Below are positions 30,001 to 38,609 of a stretch of 64,000 nt of DNA, piece after piece. Position numbers and translations under genes: made by a program. The notes under the pieces were generated by a model. That model was not told where the DNA came from. It saw nothing but the letters and a program-made list of their open reading frames with translations, and did not search any database. How positions within the stretch are numbered: the first letter of the stretch is position 1; the number at the start of each line of letters is the position of its first letter. This DNA is from Cronobacter malonaticus LMG 23826 (GTDB taxonomy: Bacteria; Pseudomonadota; Gammaproteobacteria; Enterobacterales; Enterobacteriaceae): the NCBI RefSeq assembly GCF_001277215.2, contig NZ_CP013940.1:1736001-1800000 (forward strand), read 5' to 3'.

Positions 30001-31109
30001 ATCAGCTCTACAGTAAAATCACCGGCGGCCAGCGCATCGATCTCTTCGGAGCGCGGCTTGAACAACTGCCTGCTATCTGGGCCGAACTGGTGGCGGCGGG
30101 CTTTGAGACCGGCCACGCCTACGGGAAATCGCTGCGTACCGTGAAATCGTGCGTCGGCTCCACCTGGTGCCGCTACGGCGTGCAGGATTCGACGGGGCTC
30201 GCGGTAACGCTTGAGAACCGCTACAAGGGGCTGCGCGCGCCGCACAAAATTAAAATGGCGGTCTCCGGCTGCACGCGCGAATGCGCCGAGGCGCAGGGTA
30301 AGGATGTCGGCGTGATCGCCACCGACAAAGGCTGGAATCTCTACGTCTGCGGCAACGGCGGCATGAAGCCGCGCCACGCGGATCTCTTCGCAAGCGATCT
30401 CGACCGGGAGACGCTGCTGCGCACCATCGACCGCTTTCTGATGTTTTACATCCGCACTGCCGACCGCCTGCAACGTACCAGCACCTGGATGGATAACCTG
30501 GAAGGCGGCATTGAGTATCTGCGCGAGGTCATTCTTGAGGATTCGCTCGGGATTGGCGAGGAGCTGGAGCGCGAAATGGCGCAGGTGGTCGAAAGCTACC
30601 AGTGCGAATGGCAGACCACGCTGGCAAGCCCCGACCGGCTGGCGCTGTTCCGCTCGTATGTCAACAGCGATAAACCGGATGAAGCCGTGCAGCGCCGCGA
30701 GCTCAGAGGCCAGCCGCAGCCGGTGGAGGTCGTGCAGCCGGTGACGCCGCGCGCGCCGGAGCGCCCGTGGCAGGCGGTATGTGAGCTGAAAGACATTCCA
30801 CCGCAGGCGGGCATCGGCGCGCGGCTTGGCGACATGCAGATTGCGCTGTTCCGCTTCGGCGATCGCGTTTACGCGCTCGATAACCTGGAGCCGGGCAGCG
30901 ACGCCAATGTGTTGTCGCGCGGGCTGCTGGGAGATGTCGGCGGCGAACCGGTGGTGATTTCACCGCTCTACAAGCAGCGCATCCGGCTGCGCGACGGGCG
31001 GCTCGCGGAAGGGCTCGCCGAGGCGGTGCGCGCCTGGCCGGTGAAAGTGGAGGGCGGCAAGGTGTGGGTAGCTGGTCAGGCGCTGCTGTTACAGGCGCAG
31101 GCGTCATGA
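27042..31109 (+). CDS. nasB: NasC-NasB fusion: flavoprotein electron-transfer subunit plus sirohaem nitrite reductase
   Basis: A single 1355-residue frame. Residues 1-398 are an FAD/NAD(P) oxidoreductase like Klebsiella NasC, which feeds electrons to NasA. Residues 399-1355 (957 residues from MTKQTLVVVGHGMVG) are a complete NirB-like nitrite reductase. This second part has its own FAD/NAD domain and a BFD-like [2Fe-2S] site (ICSCHNVSKADI with CTRAATGCGGC). The sulfite/nitrite reductase core carries [4Fe-4S]-sirohaem cysteines (KSCVGSTWCRYGV and SGCTRECAEAQGKDVG). A C-terminal NirD-like domain (about 1245-1350) lacks Rieske cysteines. It reduces nitrite to ammonium with NAD(P)H. In Klebsiella oxytoca nasC and nasB are, as I recall, separate genes. 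An internal AGGA and in-frame ATG at 28236 remain at the junction. Confidence 0.93.
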   Translation: MAQRLVIIGNGMAAVRLVEQLLARAPERFAITLIGDEPLLPYNRILLSPVLGGEKPAAQTQLHEASWYSRYGVTLLTGERALAVDLTARTVTTAARTLSWDELVFATGSTPFIPPIEGSKLPHVRAFRTLADVGALLATPGPAVVLGGGLLGVEAAAALARQGAAMTLVHRHPWLMEQQLDAQAGEWLAESLRARHIRVVTGSGITRITPDDVTLACGETVAAQRVVIATGVRPAITLAQSAGLACQRGIVVDGTLHASHPAVSAIGECCEINAQTWGLVAPCLQQADVLAARLCGETARFGYEEKGTRLKVTGIAVFSAGAVTPGPQAQTLISLDPIARHYRRLIIEGGRLTGVLLYGDTDSAGALMNHFGQPLRASAGLLFDETDETQPAAAGYDTMTKQTLVVVGHGMVGHHFLEQCVSAGLHERFHIIVFGEEHHAAYDRVHLSEYFAGRSAQSLSMVQGDFFAQTGIELRTGCQIVALDRARQIVRDAQGHETHFDQLVLATGSWPFVPPVPGRDLPGCFVYRTLDDLDAIRERAQHATRGVVVGGGLLGLEAANALKQLGLKTHVVEFAPGLMAVQLDAPGAAMLREKIEALDVSVHTSKSTTAIVEENGGLTMQFADGDSLHTDLIVFSAGIRPQDSLAKSAGLMIGERGGIVIDDQCRTSDAPIFAIGECALWENKIFGLVAPGYQMARVVAATLAGETAAFRGADMSTKLKLLGVEVASFGDAHGRTPGSQSYQWTHGPKQIYKKIVVSADGKTLLGGVLVGDSSEYATLLQMMLNGMALPAEPETLILPASSGAPAKGLGVAALPESAQICSCHNVSKADICAAVSGGAGDMGAVKSCTRAATGCGGCSALVKQVMEYQLEQQGVTVKKDICEHFAYSRQEIYHLVRVNHIRTFDQLISRYGQGHGCEICKPLVGSVLASCWNEYLLKPAHLPLQDTNDRYFANIQKDGTYSIVPRMAAGEVTPDGLIAIGQIAKRYQLYSKITGGQRIDLFGARLEQLPAIWAELVAAGFETGHAYGKSLRTVKSCVGSTWCRYGVQDSTGLAVTLENRYKGLRAPHKIKMAVSGCTRECAEAQGKDVGVIATDKGWNLYVCGNGGMKPRHADLFASDLDRETLLRTIDRFLMFYIRTADRLQRTSTWMDNLEGGIEYLREVILEDSLGIGEELEREMAQVVESYQCEWQTTLASPDRLALFRSYVNSDKPDEAVQRRELRGQPQPVEVVQPVTPRAPERPWQAVCELKDIPPQAGIGARLGDMQIALFRFGDRVYALDNLEPGSDANVLSRGLLGDVGGEPVVISPLYKQRIRLRDGRLAEGLAEAVRAWPVKVEGGKVWVAGQALLLQAQAS

Positions 31110-33808
31110 ACGGCGTTAACACCACCTGCCCCTATTGCGGGGTGGGCTGCGGCGTGGTGGCGCAGCGCGACGAGAGCGGCGCGGTGAGCGTGCGCGGTGA
31201 TGAAAACCATCCGGCGAACTTCGGGCGGCTGTGCGTCAAAGGCGCGGCGCTTGGCGAGACGACCGGCCATGACGGGCGTCTGCTCTACCCGGAAATCAAC
31301 GGCGAACGGACGAACTGGGAGACAGCGCTCGACGCGGCGGCCTCGCGGCTTGGCGCAATTATCGATACACACGGCCCGCAGGCGGTGGCGTTTTACGCCT
31401 CCGGGCAGTTGCTTACCGAGGATTACTACGCCGCCAACAAGCTCATGAAAGGGTTTATCGGCGCGGCGAACATCGACACCAACTCGCGGCTCTGCATGTC
31501 TTCCGCCGTGGTGGGCTATAAGCGGGCCTTCGGCGCTGACGCGGTGCCGTGCAGCTATGCGGATCTGGAGCAGACCGATCTGCTGATTTTTGTTGGATCG
31601 AACGCCGCCTGGGCGCATCCGGTGCTGTATCAGCGCATCGCGGCCGCGAAACAGGCGCGCCCGACGATGAAAGTCGTGGTCATCGATCCACGGCGTACCG
31701 CGACCTGCGATATTGCCGATCTCCATCTGGCGCTGGCACCCGGCAGCGACGCCGGGCTGTTTGTCGGGCTGCTGAACGCGCTTTCAGAATCGCTCGCGCC
31801 TGAGACGTTCGACGGCCAGGCGCAGGCGCTCGCGGCCGCACGGGAATGGAGCGTGGCGCGCGTGGCGCAGTTCTGTGGGCTGCCAGAAGCCGAAGTGGCG
31901 CGCTTTTACGACTGGTTTTTGCACGCGCCCACGGCGATGACGCTCTACACCATGGGCATTAATCAGTCCTCCAGCGGCAGCGACAAGTGCAACGCCATCA
32001 TTAACGTGCATCTGGCGAGCGGACACATCGGGCGGCCCGGCTGCGGGCCGTTTTCGCTGACCGGTCAGCCGAACGCGATGGGCGGTCGTGAAGTGGGCGG
32101 GCTGGCTAATCAGCTCGCGTGCCATATGGGTTTTGATCCGGCAGACATCGCCCGTCTCGGGCGGTTCTGGGGCAGCGAGCGCATCGCGCAGACGCCCGGC
32201 CTGATGGCCGTGGAACTCTTCGAGGCCATCGGGCGTGGCGAGGTGAAAGCCGTCTGGGTAATGGGCACCAACCCGGCGGTGTCGCTGCCGGACAGCGACG
32301 CGGTGCGCCAGGCGCTGGCGCGCTGTGAACTGGTGATGGTCTCCGACATTACCGCGCAGACCGACACGGCCGGTTTTGCGCATATTCGCTTTCCGGCGCT
32401 GGGGTGGGGTGAGAAAAACGGCACGGTAACCAATTCAGAGCGGCGGATCTCGCGCCAGAGGCCTTTTCTGTCTGCGCCCGGCGAGGCGCGCCCTGACTGG
32501 TGGATAGTCGCGCAGATGGCGCGCCGGCTGGGCTTTGGCGAGGCGTTCGGCTGGCAACATCCGCACGAGATTTTCTGCGAGCACGCGGCGCTGTCGGGGT
32601 TTGAGAACGACGGCGCGCGGGCGTTTGATATCAGCGCGCTGGCCACGTTAACCCGTGAGGCGTATGACGCGCTCGCGCCGGTGCAGTGGCCGGTGACGAA
32701 CAAACAGCCGCAGGGCACGCCGCGCCTGCTGGAAACCGGGACAGGCTGGCGCGGCGGCAGGCTGAATATGGTTGCTGTTTCTCCGGCGCTGCCGCAGGCG
32801 CGGCCCGACGCGCGTTACCCGCTGTGGCTTAATACCGGGCGCATCCGCGATCAGTGGCACACCATGACCCGTACCGGCCGCGTGGCGCGGCTGATGCAGC
32901 ACCAGCCGCTGCCGCTGGTGGCGATGCATCCTGACGATGCGGCGCGCTACGATGTGCGCGAAGGCGATCTGGTGGAGGTGGCATCCACGCAAGGCTTTAT
33001 GGTGGGCTGGGCGGCGCTTGATGACGCCCTGGCACCCGGCGCGCTGTTCGCCCCGATGCACTGGAACGCGCAGTTCGCAAGCCACGGGCGCGTCAATACG
33101 CTGGTGGTGCCGGTCTGCTGCCCGCATTCCGGCCAGCCGGAAAGCAAGCAGACCGCGGTGCGCCTGCAACCGCGCCGCACCGCGTGGCAGGGCGAGCTGT
33201 TCTGCCGCGATCCTCTGACGCTTGCACCCGATCTGCTGTGGTGGCGTCAGGCGCTGGACGGCTGTCTGCACTTTACGCTGGCGGGCAATGAATCGTCGCA
33301 GCGCTGGCTGCGTGAAATGGCCGCCCGCGAAAGTTGGCAACTGCAGTATGCGCAGGGAGAAGGGTTTTTTCATCTGCTGGCGTGGCGCGATGGCGCACTG
33401 ATGCTGGCGTTTTACAGCGCGGCGCGTCGTCCGGCCGTTCAGCGCGAGGCGATCGCGGCGGCGTTCGTCGCTCCGCCCGCAGACGCTGCCGCGCGCCATG
33501 CGCTGCTGGCGGGCAAAAGTGCACAGTATGCGCCCGCGAAGGGACGCACAATCTGCAGCTGTTTTAGCGTGGGTGAGAACGCCATCCGGGCCGCCATCAG
33601 CGCCGGGTGCGACAGCGCCCGGAAGCTTGGCGATGCCCTGCGCTGCGGCACGAACTGCGGCTCGTGTATCCCGGAGCTGAAAGCGCTGCTGGCGCAGACG
33701 GCGTCACTGCCCGAAGCGGCCAATCAGACCGGTGGCGGCGAGCGCGTGGCCCTTGAGTTTCGTGAAGAGTTCCTCGCGCGTCAGGCCGGGCGGGAGATCG
33801 GCCGGTAG
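31106..33808 (+). CDS. nasA: Assimilatory nitrate reductase catalytic subunit
   Basis: A 900-residue cytoplasmic molybdoenzyme of the DMSO-reductase family. The N-terminal [4Fe-4S] site begins CPYCGVGCGVVAQ (from about residue 7) and its fourth Cys is in GRLCVKGAAL. The Mo-bis-MGD domains follow, with SRLCMSSAVVGYKRAFGADA, TMGINQSSSGSDK and GQPNAMGGREVGG. A C-terminal BFD-like [2Fe-2S] domain (CSCFSVGENAIRAAI with CGTNCGSC, about 827-870) is the electron entry. It reduces nitrate to nitrite for NasB. ATG overlaps the previous stop (ATGA). The last 35 residues lie antisense to the neighbouring PEBP-family gene, and no terminator is seen after the stop. Confidence 0.96.
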   Translation: MNGVNTTCPYCGVGCGVVAQRDESGAVSVRGDENHPANFGRLCVKGAALGETTGHDGRLLYPEINGERTNWETALDAAASRLGAIIDTHGPQAVAFYASGQLLTEDYYAANKLMKGFIGAANIDTNSRLCMSSAVVGYKRAFGADAVPCSYADLEQTDLLIFVGSNAAWAHPVLYQRIAAAKQARPTMKVVVIDPRRTATCDIADLHLALAPGSDAGLFVGLLNALSESLAPETFDGQAQALAAAREWSVARVAQFCGLPEAEVARFYDWFLHAPTAMTLYTMGINQSSSGSDKCNAIINVHLASGHIGRPGCGPFSLTGQPNAMGGREVGGLANQLACHMGFDPADIARLGRFWGSERIAQTPGLMAVELFEAIGRGEVKAVWVMGTNPAVSLPDSDAVRQALARCELVMVSDITAQTDTAGFAHIRFPALGWGEKNGTVTNSERRISRQRPFLSAPGEARPDWWIVAQMARRLGFGEAFGWQHPHEIFCEHAALSGFENDGARAFDISALATLTREAYDALAPVQWPVTNKQPQGTPRLLETGTGWRGGRLNMVAVSPALPQARPDARYPLWLNTGRIRDQWHTMTRTGRVARLMQHQPLPLVAMHPDDAARYDVREGDLVEVASTQGFMVGWAALDDALAPGALFAPMHWNAQFASHGRVNTLVVPVCCPHSGQPESKQTAVRLQPRRTAWQGELFCRDPLTLAPDLLWWRQALDGCLHFTLAGNESSQRWLREMAARESWQLQYAQGEGFFHLLAWRDGALMLAFYSAARRPAVQREAIAAAFVAPPADAAARHALLAGKSAQYAPAKGRTICSCFSVGENAIRAAISAGCDSARKLGDALRCGTNCGSCIPELKALLAQTASLPEAANQTGGGERVALEFREEFLARQAGREIGR

Positions 33809-34255
33809 GTCGGTTGCGATAAGCGTGAAGGTGTAATGGTGCGCGCCGCTGCCCGGCGGAGGGCAGGGGCCGTGCCAGACGCGGGTGCCCGGCGTATTTT
33901 TCCCGCCGGTAAAGCCTTTGCCTTCCGTCAGCGCATTGGCGGCAAGGCCGGTGGTGGTGGCGGGAATGTTGTAGGCCACCAGGTGCGTCACGCCGAGTCC
34001 CTTCGCGCCTTCCGGATCGTGCACCACCAGCGCGAAACTTTTAGTACCCTGGGGCGCATGGCTCCAGATCAGCGCAGGCGACTGATTTTCGCCGGTACAG
34101 TTCGGGTTTTGCTTCGCGTTACCGGCGAATTTTTTCTCCATCATGCCGTTATCGGCAAACGACGGGGACTGCAACATAAAGATACCGTCATCGGGCGCGG
34201 CGGCGGCGTTAGCAGCGGCAACCGCCAGCAGGCAAGCGAGCAAGGTTTTTTTCAT
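33704..34255 (-). CDS. YbcL/YbhB-type PEBP-family periplasmic protein
   Basis: A 183-residue protein with a clear signal peptide (MKKTLLACLLAVAAANAAAA, cleaved about residue 20). A phosphatidylethanolamine-binding/RKIP-like fold follows: NQSPALIWSHAPQGTKSFAL, HDPEGAKGLGVTHLVAYNIP and HGPCPPPGSGAHHYTF are family hallmarks with the ligand-site Asp and His. In uropathogenic E. coli a YbcL variant suppresses neutrophil migration; the general role is unknown. Its last 105 bp overlap nasA on the other strand. Confidence 0.9.
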   Translation of the reverse strand: MKKTLLACLLAVAAANAAAAPDDGIFMLQSPSFADNGMMEKKFAGNAKQNPNCTGENQSPALIWSHAPQGTKSFALVVHDPEGAKGLGVTHLVAYNIPATTTGLAANALTEGKGFTGGKNTPGTRVWHGPCPPPGSGAHHYTFTLIATDLPADLPPGLTREELFTKLKGHALAATGLIGRFGQ

Positions 34256-34367
34256 CGGCGTGTCTCACGCAGGGTGGGAATCATAAGCGTAGCGCACCGC
34301 GCGTAAACGGGCTGAGGATTATCCTTAAAAGCCGCGCCGGGGCTTGCCGGGAGCGGCAAACGCGATA

Positions 34368-34376
34368 TGGTATACT
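34368..34376 (+). promoter_or_regulatory. Candidate extended -10 promoter of ychO
   Basis: TGGTATACT is an extended -10 element (TGn-TATACT). It would start transcription near 34383, about 50 bp before the ychO start. No well-spaced -35 is visible, which is tolerated for extended -10 promoters. Confidence 0.5.
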
Positions 34377-34433
34377 GTATGAATGTGTACATTTTCCGGC
34401 AAAACCGGTCCAGGAGAGAAAACTTCATACGTG

Positions 34434-35849
34434 ATGCGGTGGTTATTCGTTGTCCTTCCCTCAGTGGTTACCGCCGCGCTGTTGCCGGTCCATGCATTGC
34501 CGGCCAGCCAGAGCGACGACTACGTGCGCCAGGCGCAAAATCCCTTCGATGAAAATGGCGATAACCTGCCCGATCTCGGCATCGCGCCGGAGAATAACGC
34601 GGCGGAGAAACATTTCGCCCGCGTACTGAAAGCCTTCGGTGAAGCGAGCCAGACCGACAGCGAGCTCTCGCCCGGCCAGCAGGCGCGCCACTTCGCGTTT
34701 ACCCGTCTGCGTGACGCGGTGAGCAGCAGCATTACCAGTGAGGCCGAAAGCCTGCTGTCGCCGTGGGGCAACGCCACGGTGGATCTGCTGGTGGATGAAG
34801 AGGGCAATTTCAACGGCAGCAGCGGATCGCTGTTTACGCCCTGGCAGGACAATAATCGCTATCTCACCTGGAGCCAGGTTGGGGTCAGCCAGCAAAATCA
34901 GGGGCTGGTGGGCAATGCGGGCATCGGCCAGCGCTGGGCGGCTGGTCGCTGGCTGCTTGGCTATAACACCTTTTACGATCGCCTGTTTGACGACGACACC
35001 TCGCGCGCCGGGTTTGGCGCAGAGGCGTGGGGCGACTATCTGCGTCTTTCCGCTAACTATTATCAACCTCTCGGCGGCTGGCAGCATCGCGCTGGCCTGC
35101 TGGAGCAGCGCATGGCGCGCGGTTACGACGTCACCGCGCAGGCGTATCTGCCGTTTTATCAGCACATCAATACCAGCGTCAGCTTTGAGCAATATTTCGG
35201 CGATCAGGTGGAGCTGTTTGACAGCGGCACCGGTTATCACAACCCGGTCGCGGTGAAAGTGGGGCTGAGCTATACGCCGGTGCCGCTTGTCACCGTGAGC
35301 GCGCATCACCGCCAGGGCGAGAGCGGCGTGAGCCAGAATGATTTAGGGCTGAAGCTGAACTACCGTTTTGGCGTGCCGCTCACTAAGCAACTCTCGCCGG
35401 ATGAAGTGGCGGCCTCGCGTTCGCTGCGCGGCAGCCGCTATGACCGCGTGGAGCGCACGAACGTGCCGGTGATGGAGTTCCGCCAGCGTAAGACGCTGTC
35501 GGTGTTCCTCGCGACGCCGCCCTGGGATCTCAGCGCAGGTGAGACGGTGGCGCTGAAGCTGCAGGTGCGCAGCCGCCACGGGATCCGCCAACTCTCCTGG
35601 CAGGGCGACACCCAGGCGCTGAGCCTGACGCCGCCGCTCGACAGCGCGAGCGCCGATGGCTGGACGGTGATTATGCCCGCCTGGGATAACACGCCGGGAG
35701 CCAGCAACAGCTGGCGGCTGTCGGTGACGGTTGAGGATGAACAGGGCCAGCGCGTAACGTCAAACTGGATAACCCTGAAGCTGTCAGCGCCGGTACAGAC
35801 GCTGCCGCAGGACGATCCGCGCTACGAATTGCTGGCGCCTGTACCTTAG
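34434..35849 (+). CDS. ychO: Intimin/invasin-like outer-membrane beta-barrel protein
   Basis: A 471-residue inverse-autotransporter family protein matching E. coli YchO. A signal peptide ([20 protein letters not shown]) is followed by an N-terminal region [20 protein letters not shown]. The intimin-type barrel has [40 protein letters not shown] and [20 protein letters not shown], and one C-terminal Ig-like domain follows. It lacks the long passenger of true invasins. The frame is open to 34383; ATG 34434 (or GTG 34431) gives a proper signal peptide, though AGGAG at 34412 is rather distant. Its stop overlaps the stop of convergent narL. Confidence 0.92.
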   Translation: MRWLFVVLPSVVTAALLPVHALPASQSDDYVRQAQNPFDENGDNLPDLGIAPENNAAEKHFARVLKAFGEASQTDSELSPGQQARHFAFTRLRDAVSSSITSEAESLLSPWGNATVDLLVDEEGNFNGSSGSLFTPWQDNNRYLTWSQVGVSQQNQGLVGNAGIGQRWAAGRWLLGYNTFYDRLFDDDTSRAGFGAEAWGDYLRLSANYYQPLGGWQHRAGLLEQRMARGYDVTAQAYLPFYQHINTSVSFEQYFGDQVELFDSGTGYHNPVAVKVGLSYTPVPLVTVSAHHRQGESGVSQNDLGLKLNYRFGVPLTKQLSPDEVAASRSLRGSRYDRVERTNVPVMEFRQRKTLSVFLATPPWDLSAGETVALKLQVRSRHGIRQLSWQGDTQALSLTPPLDSASADGWTVIMPAWDNTPGASNSWRLSVTVEDEQGQRVTSNWITLKLSAPVQTLPQDDPRYELLAPVP

Positions 35850-36496
35850 AAAATGCGTTCCTGATGCACCCAGACCGCCGCTTCGACGCGCGATTTGAGC
35901 TTCATCTTTTTCAGCAGATGCTTCACGTGCACTTTGACGGTGCTTTCGGTGATATCGAGCTTGCGGGCGATCATTTTGTTCGGCAGGCCCTGGGCGATGA
36001 GCTTGAGAATATCGCGCTCGCGCGGCGTGAGCTGGGAGACATCGCGCCCTGACGTCGCGCGGCTCGCGCGCAGGCTCGCCGCCAGCACCGGTGTTAGCGC
36101 TTCGCTTAATACCATCTCGCCTGCCGCCGCCTGTTGCAGCGCCTTGAGCAGATCTTCCGGCTCCATATCTTTCAGCAAGTACCCGTCCGCGCCGCGCTTG
36201 AGCGCCGTGACCACATCCTCTTCATGGTTCGAGACGCTGAACACCACTACCCGGCCCGACAACGCTTTTTCGCGCAGTTTATCGAGGGTCTCTAGGCCGT
36301 TCATACCGGGCATGTTGAGGTCAAGCAGGATCAGATCCGGGTCGAGCGCTTCGGCCATTTCAATGCCTTGCTCGCCGTTTCCGGCTTCGCCGACCACCGT
36401 GATAGCGGGCGCCATGCTGACCAGCTGTTTTACGCCGCTGCGCAGCATCGGGTGGTCGTCTATCAGCAGAATGGTTGCCGGTTCCGGGTTATTCAT
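35846..36496 (-). CDS. narL: Nitrate/nitrite response regulator NarL
   Basis: A 216-residue response regulator, same length as E. coli. The receiver has the acidic pair IDDHPML, the phosphoacceptor Asp59 in [13 protein letters not shown] and the conserved Lys in [12 protein letters not shown]. The C-terminal LuxR-type HTH is [20 protein letters not shown] with [20 protein letters not shown]. It activates narK and narG and represses fermentation genes such as adhE in nitrate. The start ATG 36496 overlaps the narX end by 8 bp; an upstream frame extension is inside narX. Confidence 0.98.
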   Translation of the reverse strand: MNNPEPATILLIDDHPMLRSGVKQLVSMAPAITVVGEAGNGEQGIEMAEALDPDLILLDLNMPGMNGLETLDKLREKALSGRVVVFSVSNHEEDVVTALKRGADGYLLKDMEPEDLLKALQQAAAGEMVLSEALTPVLAASLRASRATSGRDVSQLTPRERDILKLIAQGLPNKMIARKLDITESTVKVHVKHLLKKMKLKSRVEAAVWVHQERIF

Positions 36497-38297
36497 GAAC
36501 TTCTCCTTCTGGAATAGCGGGTACGGATGAGAACGGCGCATCGGGGATAAAGGTCACCACCACTTCGGTGCCGCCTTCTGTCCGTCGCCGTACCTGACAG
36601 TCGCCGCGCAAACTCTGCGCGCGGTCGCGCATAATAATTAAGCCGTAATGATTGGTGCGCCCGGCGTTGTCCGGCAGGCCGCGGCCATTATCGGCCACGC
36701 ACAGCCGCACCTGGCCTTCCTGCAGCGTGACGCTGACGTAAATTTCGCTCGCGTCGGCATGCTTAAACGCATTGTTGAGCGCCTCGCGCGCGATCTGCAC
36801 CAGATGAATCGCCTGATGCGACGGCACCAGCCGCGGCGGAAGCTGATAATCGAGCACCACCGGGAAACCGAGCCGCGCGCTGAACTCCTGACAGCTGGCC
36901 ACCAGCGCCGCTTTCAGCCCCGGCTCGTTCAGCTGCAAACGGAAGGTTGTCAGTAGCTCGCGCAGCTGCCGCCAGGAGGCGTTAAGTTCATGGCGGATCT
37001 GGCCGAGCAGCTCGCGGCTCTCCTGCGGCAGCGCGTCGCCCTGCATTTGCAGGCAGCTTACCTGCATCTTCATGCAGGAGAGCGACTGGGCGATAGAATC
37101 GTGCAGCTCGCGCGCGATGGCGGCGCGCTCTTCCATCACCAGCAACTGCTGTTTACGCTCCTGCTGACGCTCGAGCGCCAGCGTCGCGGTGAGCTGTTCC
37201 ATCAGGGTATCGAGCATCTGCTGCTGATCGCGGCTCAGGTGGCAACCCGCAGGCAGCGTCGCCAGCAGAAGGCCGTACTGGGTATGAAGATCGCCAAGCC
37301 GCCATTTCAGCGTGGTGCCGGTTTCGCTCTCTGTGGGCAGGCGACGCGGGCAGAGATGACAGCCGATTTCGTCGCAGTGCTCGTCCGGCTGCCAGACAAA
37401 TTCCTGATAATGCTCTTCGTCATCCACTTCATACACGCGCAGCGCGATATCGCGCAGCAGCGTGAGATTTTGCAGGCGCGTCAGCACCGGCGCCAGGCGC
37501 TCGCACAGCGGCACATCGGAGTGCAGGCGGCGGTTCGCCTCCCACAGAAACGACAGGATCTGGTTTTTCTGCTCAAGCCCGGCGGTTTTCTCCTGTACGC
37601 GTTGCTCAAGGCTCGCGTAACTTTCGGCAAGCTCCGCCGACATGCTGTTAAGCGCATGGCCAAGCGTTGCCATCTCATCGCGCCCGGAGACGCAGGCGCG
37701 CTGGCTGAAATCGCGATGGCCGACGGCGCGGGCAATCTCAAGCAGCTGACGCCACGGACGCAGCAGACGGCGGCGCAGCCAGAGCAGGGTAAAGAGCAGC
37801 AAAAGGCCCATCAGCAGCGCCATACCGCGTTGCAGCATGACTATCTGCGCGATGCGGTGTTCGGTGGAGCTGTCGAACGCGCTGACCAGTGCGTCTATCT
37901 GGCCGACAAACTGCGTGACCTGCTCGCTCACTTCCTGCGGCGAGCGGGCGTCGCGCAGCGCGGGCGCCAGTTGCTGACGCCAGTAGCGCTGGATAGCCAG
38001 CAGCGCCGCCTGCTGCCCGTCGCGTACCGCCGCCTGTTGCAGCTCATCGCTCCACGCGGTGCGTTCCATCTCGTTAAACATGTCGGTGCGGGTAGTGCCG
38101 ACCGGTACGGCGGCGAGCAGGCGGTAGCTCTGCATACGCAGTGAACCCGCTTTGTTAATCGCGTGCGCGCTGCCCTGAACGCCCTGCGCCAGCCATCCCG
38201 CCAGCGCCATGCCGCCCATGCCGAGACCGGCAAGCAGCAGAACGATGATCGCCAGTTGATTAGCGAGAGTGAGCGGGGAAAAGCGTCGTTTCAGCAT
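36489..38297 (-). CDS. narX: Nitrate/nitrite sensor histidine kinase NarX
   Basis: A 602-residue membrane kinase. Two membrane segments (about 15-36 and 150-172) flank a four-helix periplasmic sensor whose P-box reads [16 protein letters not shown] (about 43-58). HAMP, the signalling helix and a Cys-rich central region follow ([12 protein letters not shown]). The HisKA_3 site is [18 protein letters not shown] and the ATPase has [14 protein letters not shown] and [11 protein letters not shown]. It phosphorylates NarL (and NarP) when nitrate binds. It is the first gene of narXL and is divergent from narK. Confidence 0.98.
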   Translation of the reverse strand: MLKRRFSPLTLANQLAIIVLLLAGLGMGGMALAGWLAQGVQGSAHAINKAGSLRMQSYRLLAAVPVGTTRTDMFNEMERTAWSDELQQAAVRDGQQAALLAIQRYWRQQLAPALRDARSPQEVSEQVTQFVGQIDALVSAFDSSTEHRIAQIVMLQRGMALLMGLLLLFTLLWLRRRLLRPWRQLLEIARAVGHRDFSQRACVSGRDEMATLGHALNSMSAELAESYASLEQRVQEKTAGLEQKNQILSFLWEANRRLHSDVPLCERLAPVLTRLQNLTLLRDIALRVYEVDDEEHYQEFVWQPDEHCDEIGCHLCPRRLPTESETGTTLKWRLGDLHTQYGLLLATLPAGCHLSRDQQQMLDTLMEQLTATLALERQQERKQQLLVMEERAAIARELHDSIAQSLSCMKMQVSCLQMQGDALPQESRELLGQIRHELNASWRQLRELLTTFRLQLNEPGLKAALVASCQEFSARLGFPVVLDYQLPPRLVPSHQAIHLVQIAREALNNAFKHADASEIYVSVTLQEGQVRLCVADNGRGLPDNAGRTNHYGLIIMRDRAQSLRGDCQVRRRTEGGTEVVVTFIPDAPFSSVPAIPEGEVHE

Positions 38298-38366
38298 GGC
38301 GGTGCACGCTCCTTAACATGACGTCGGGACAGACGTGGGTTCTATTCTCAGGTATCCCCCGGAGTA

Positions 38367-38393
38367 TACCCATACCCATTGTGGATTACTCCT
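38367..38393. promoter_or_regulatory. NarL heptamers between narX and narK
   Basis: TACCCAT at 38367-38373, TACCCAT at 38373-38379 (sharing one T) and TACTCCT at 38387-38393 all fit the NarL heptamer TACYYMT. They lie closer to narX than to narK; E. coli has a comparable array upstream of narK. Confidence 0.7.
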
Positions 38394-38482
38394 TAATTGC
38401 CATTCATGTCACCCATTGTACTCCCGCGACACAGGTAGCAGCGCTGCGTCTGAAAAACCACACTTTTTTTAGCGCTTAAGCC

Positions 38483-38498
38483 TACTCCCTGGGGAGTA
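38483..38498. promoter_or_regulatory. NarL 7-2-7 inverted site upstream of narK
   Basis: TACTCCC, two bases, GGGAGTA is a perfect inverted pair of heptamers with the 7-2-7 spacing preferred by NarL dimers. Its centre is about 52 bp before the FNR-box centre. Each half differs from TACYYMT only at the last base. Confidence 0.8.
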
Positions 38499-38535
38499 AG
38501 GCGGTTTTTTGCACAGATCACAGAGCGTATATCCA

Positions 38536-38549
38536 TTGATTTACATCAA
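38536..38549 (+). promoter_or_regulatory. FNR box of narK
   Basis: TTGATTTACATCAA is a perfect match to TTGAT-N4-ATCAA. A -10-like TATCGT at 38571-38576 gives a start near 38584, placing the FNR centre at about -41.5, the class II activator position known for E. coli narK. Confidence 0.92.
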
Positions 38550-38609
38550 CTTAAGCGCGCGTCCAGGCTCTATCGTGGCGGCATTATCCCCATCATGTTT
38601 GAGGTGTTT

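Noticed and set aside
29379..30473. Long minus-strand frames (up to 364 codons) inside the nitrite reductase gene, and similar ones in kdsA, narH and narG
   Set aside because: High-GC codon bias makes long antisense frames. They match no family and have the Arg/His-rich composition typical of shadows.
34269..34300. Another copy of the palindromic repeat before the PEBP gene
   Set aside because: AGGGTGGGA and AGCGTAGCGCACC resemble the family, but the arms do not pair and extra bases interrupt the core. Too degenerate to list.
34383..34433. Earlier ATG for ychO
   Set aside because: It coincides with the predicted transcription start and would place 17 non-hydrophobic residues before the signal peptide.
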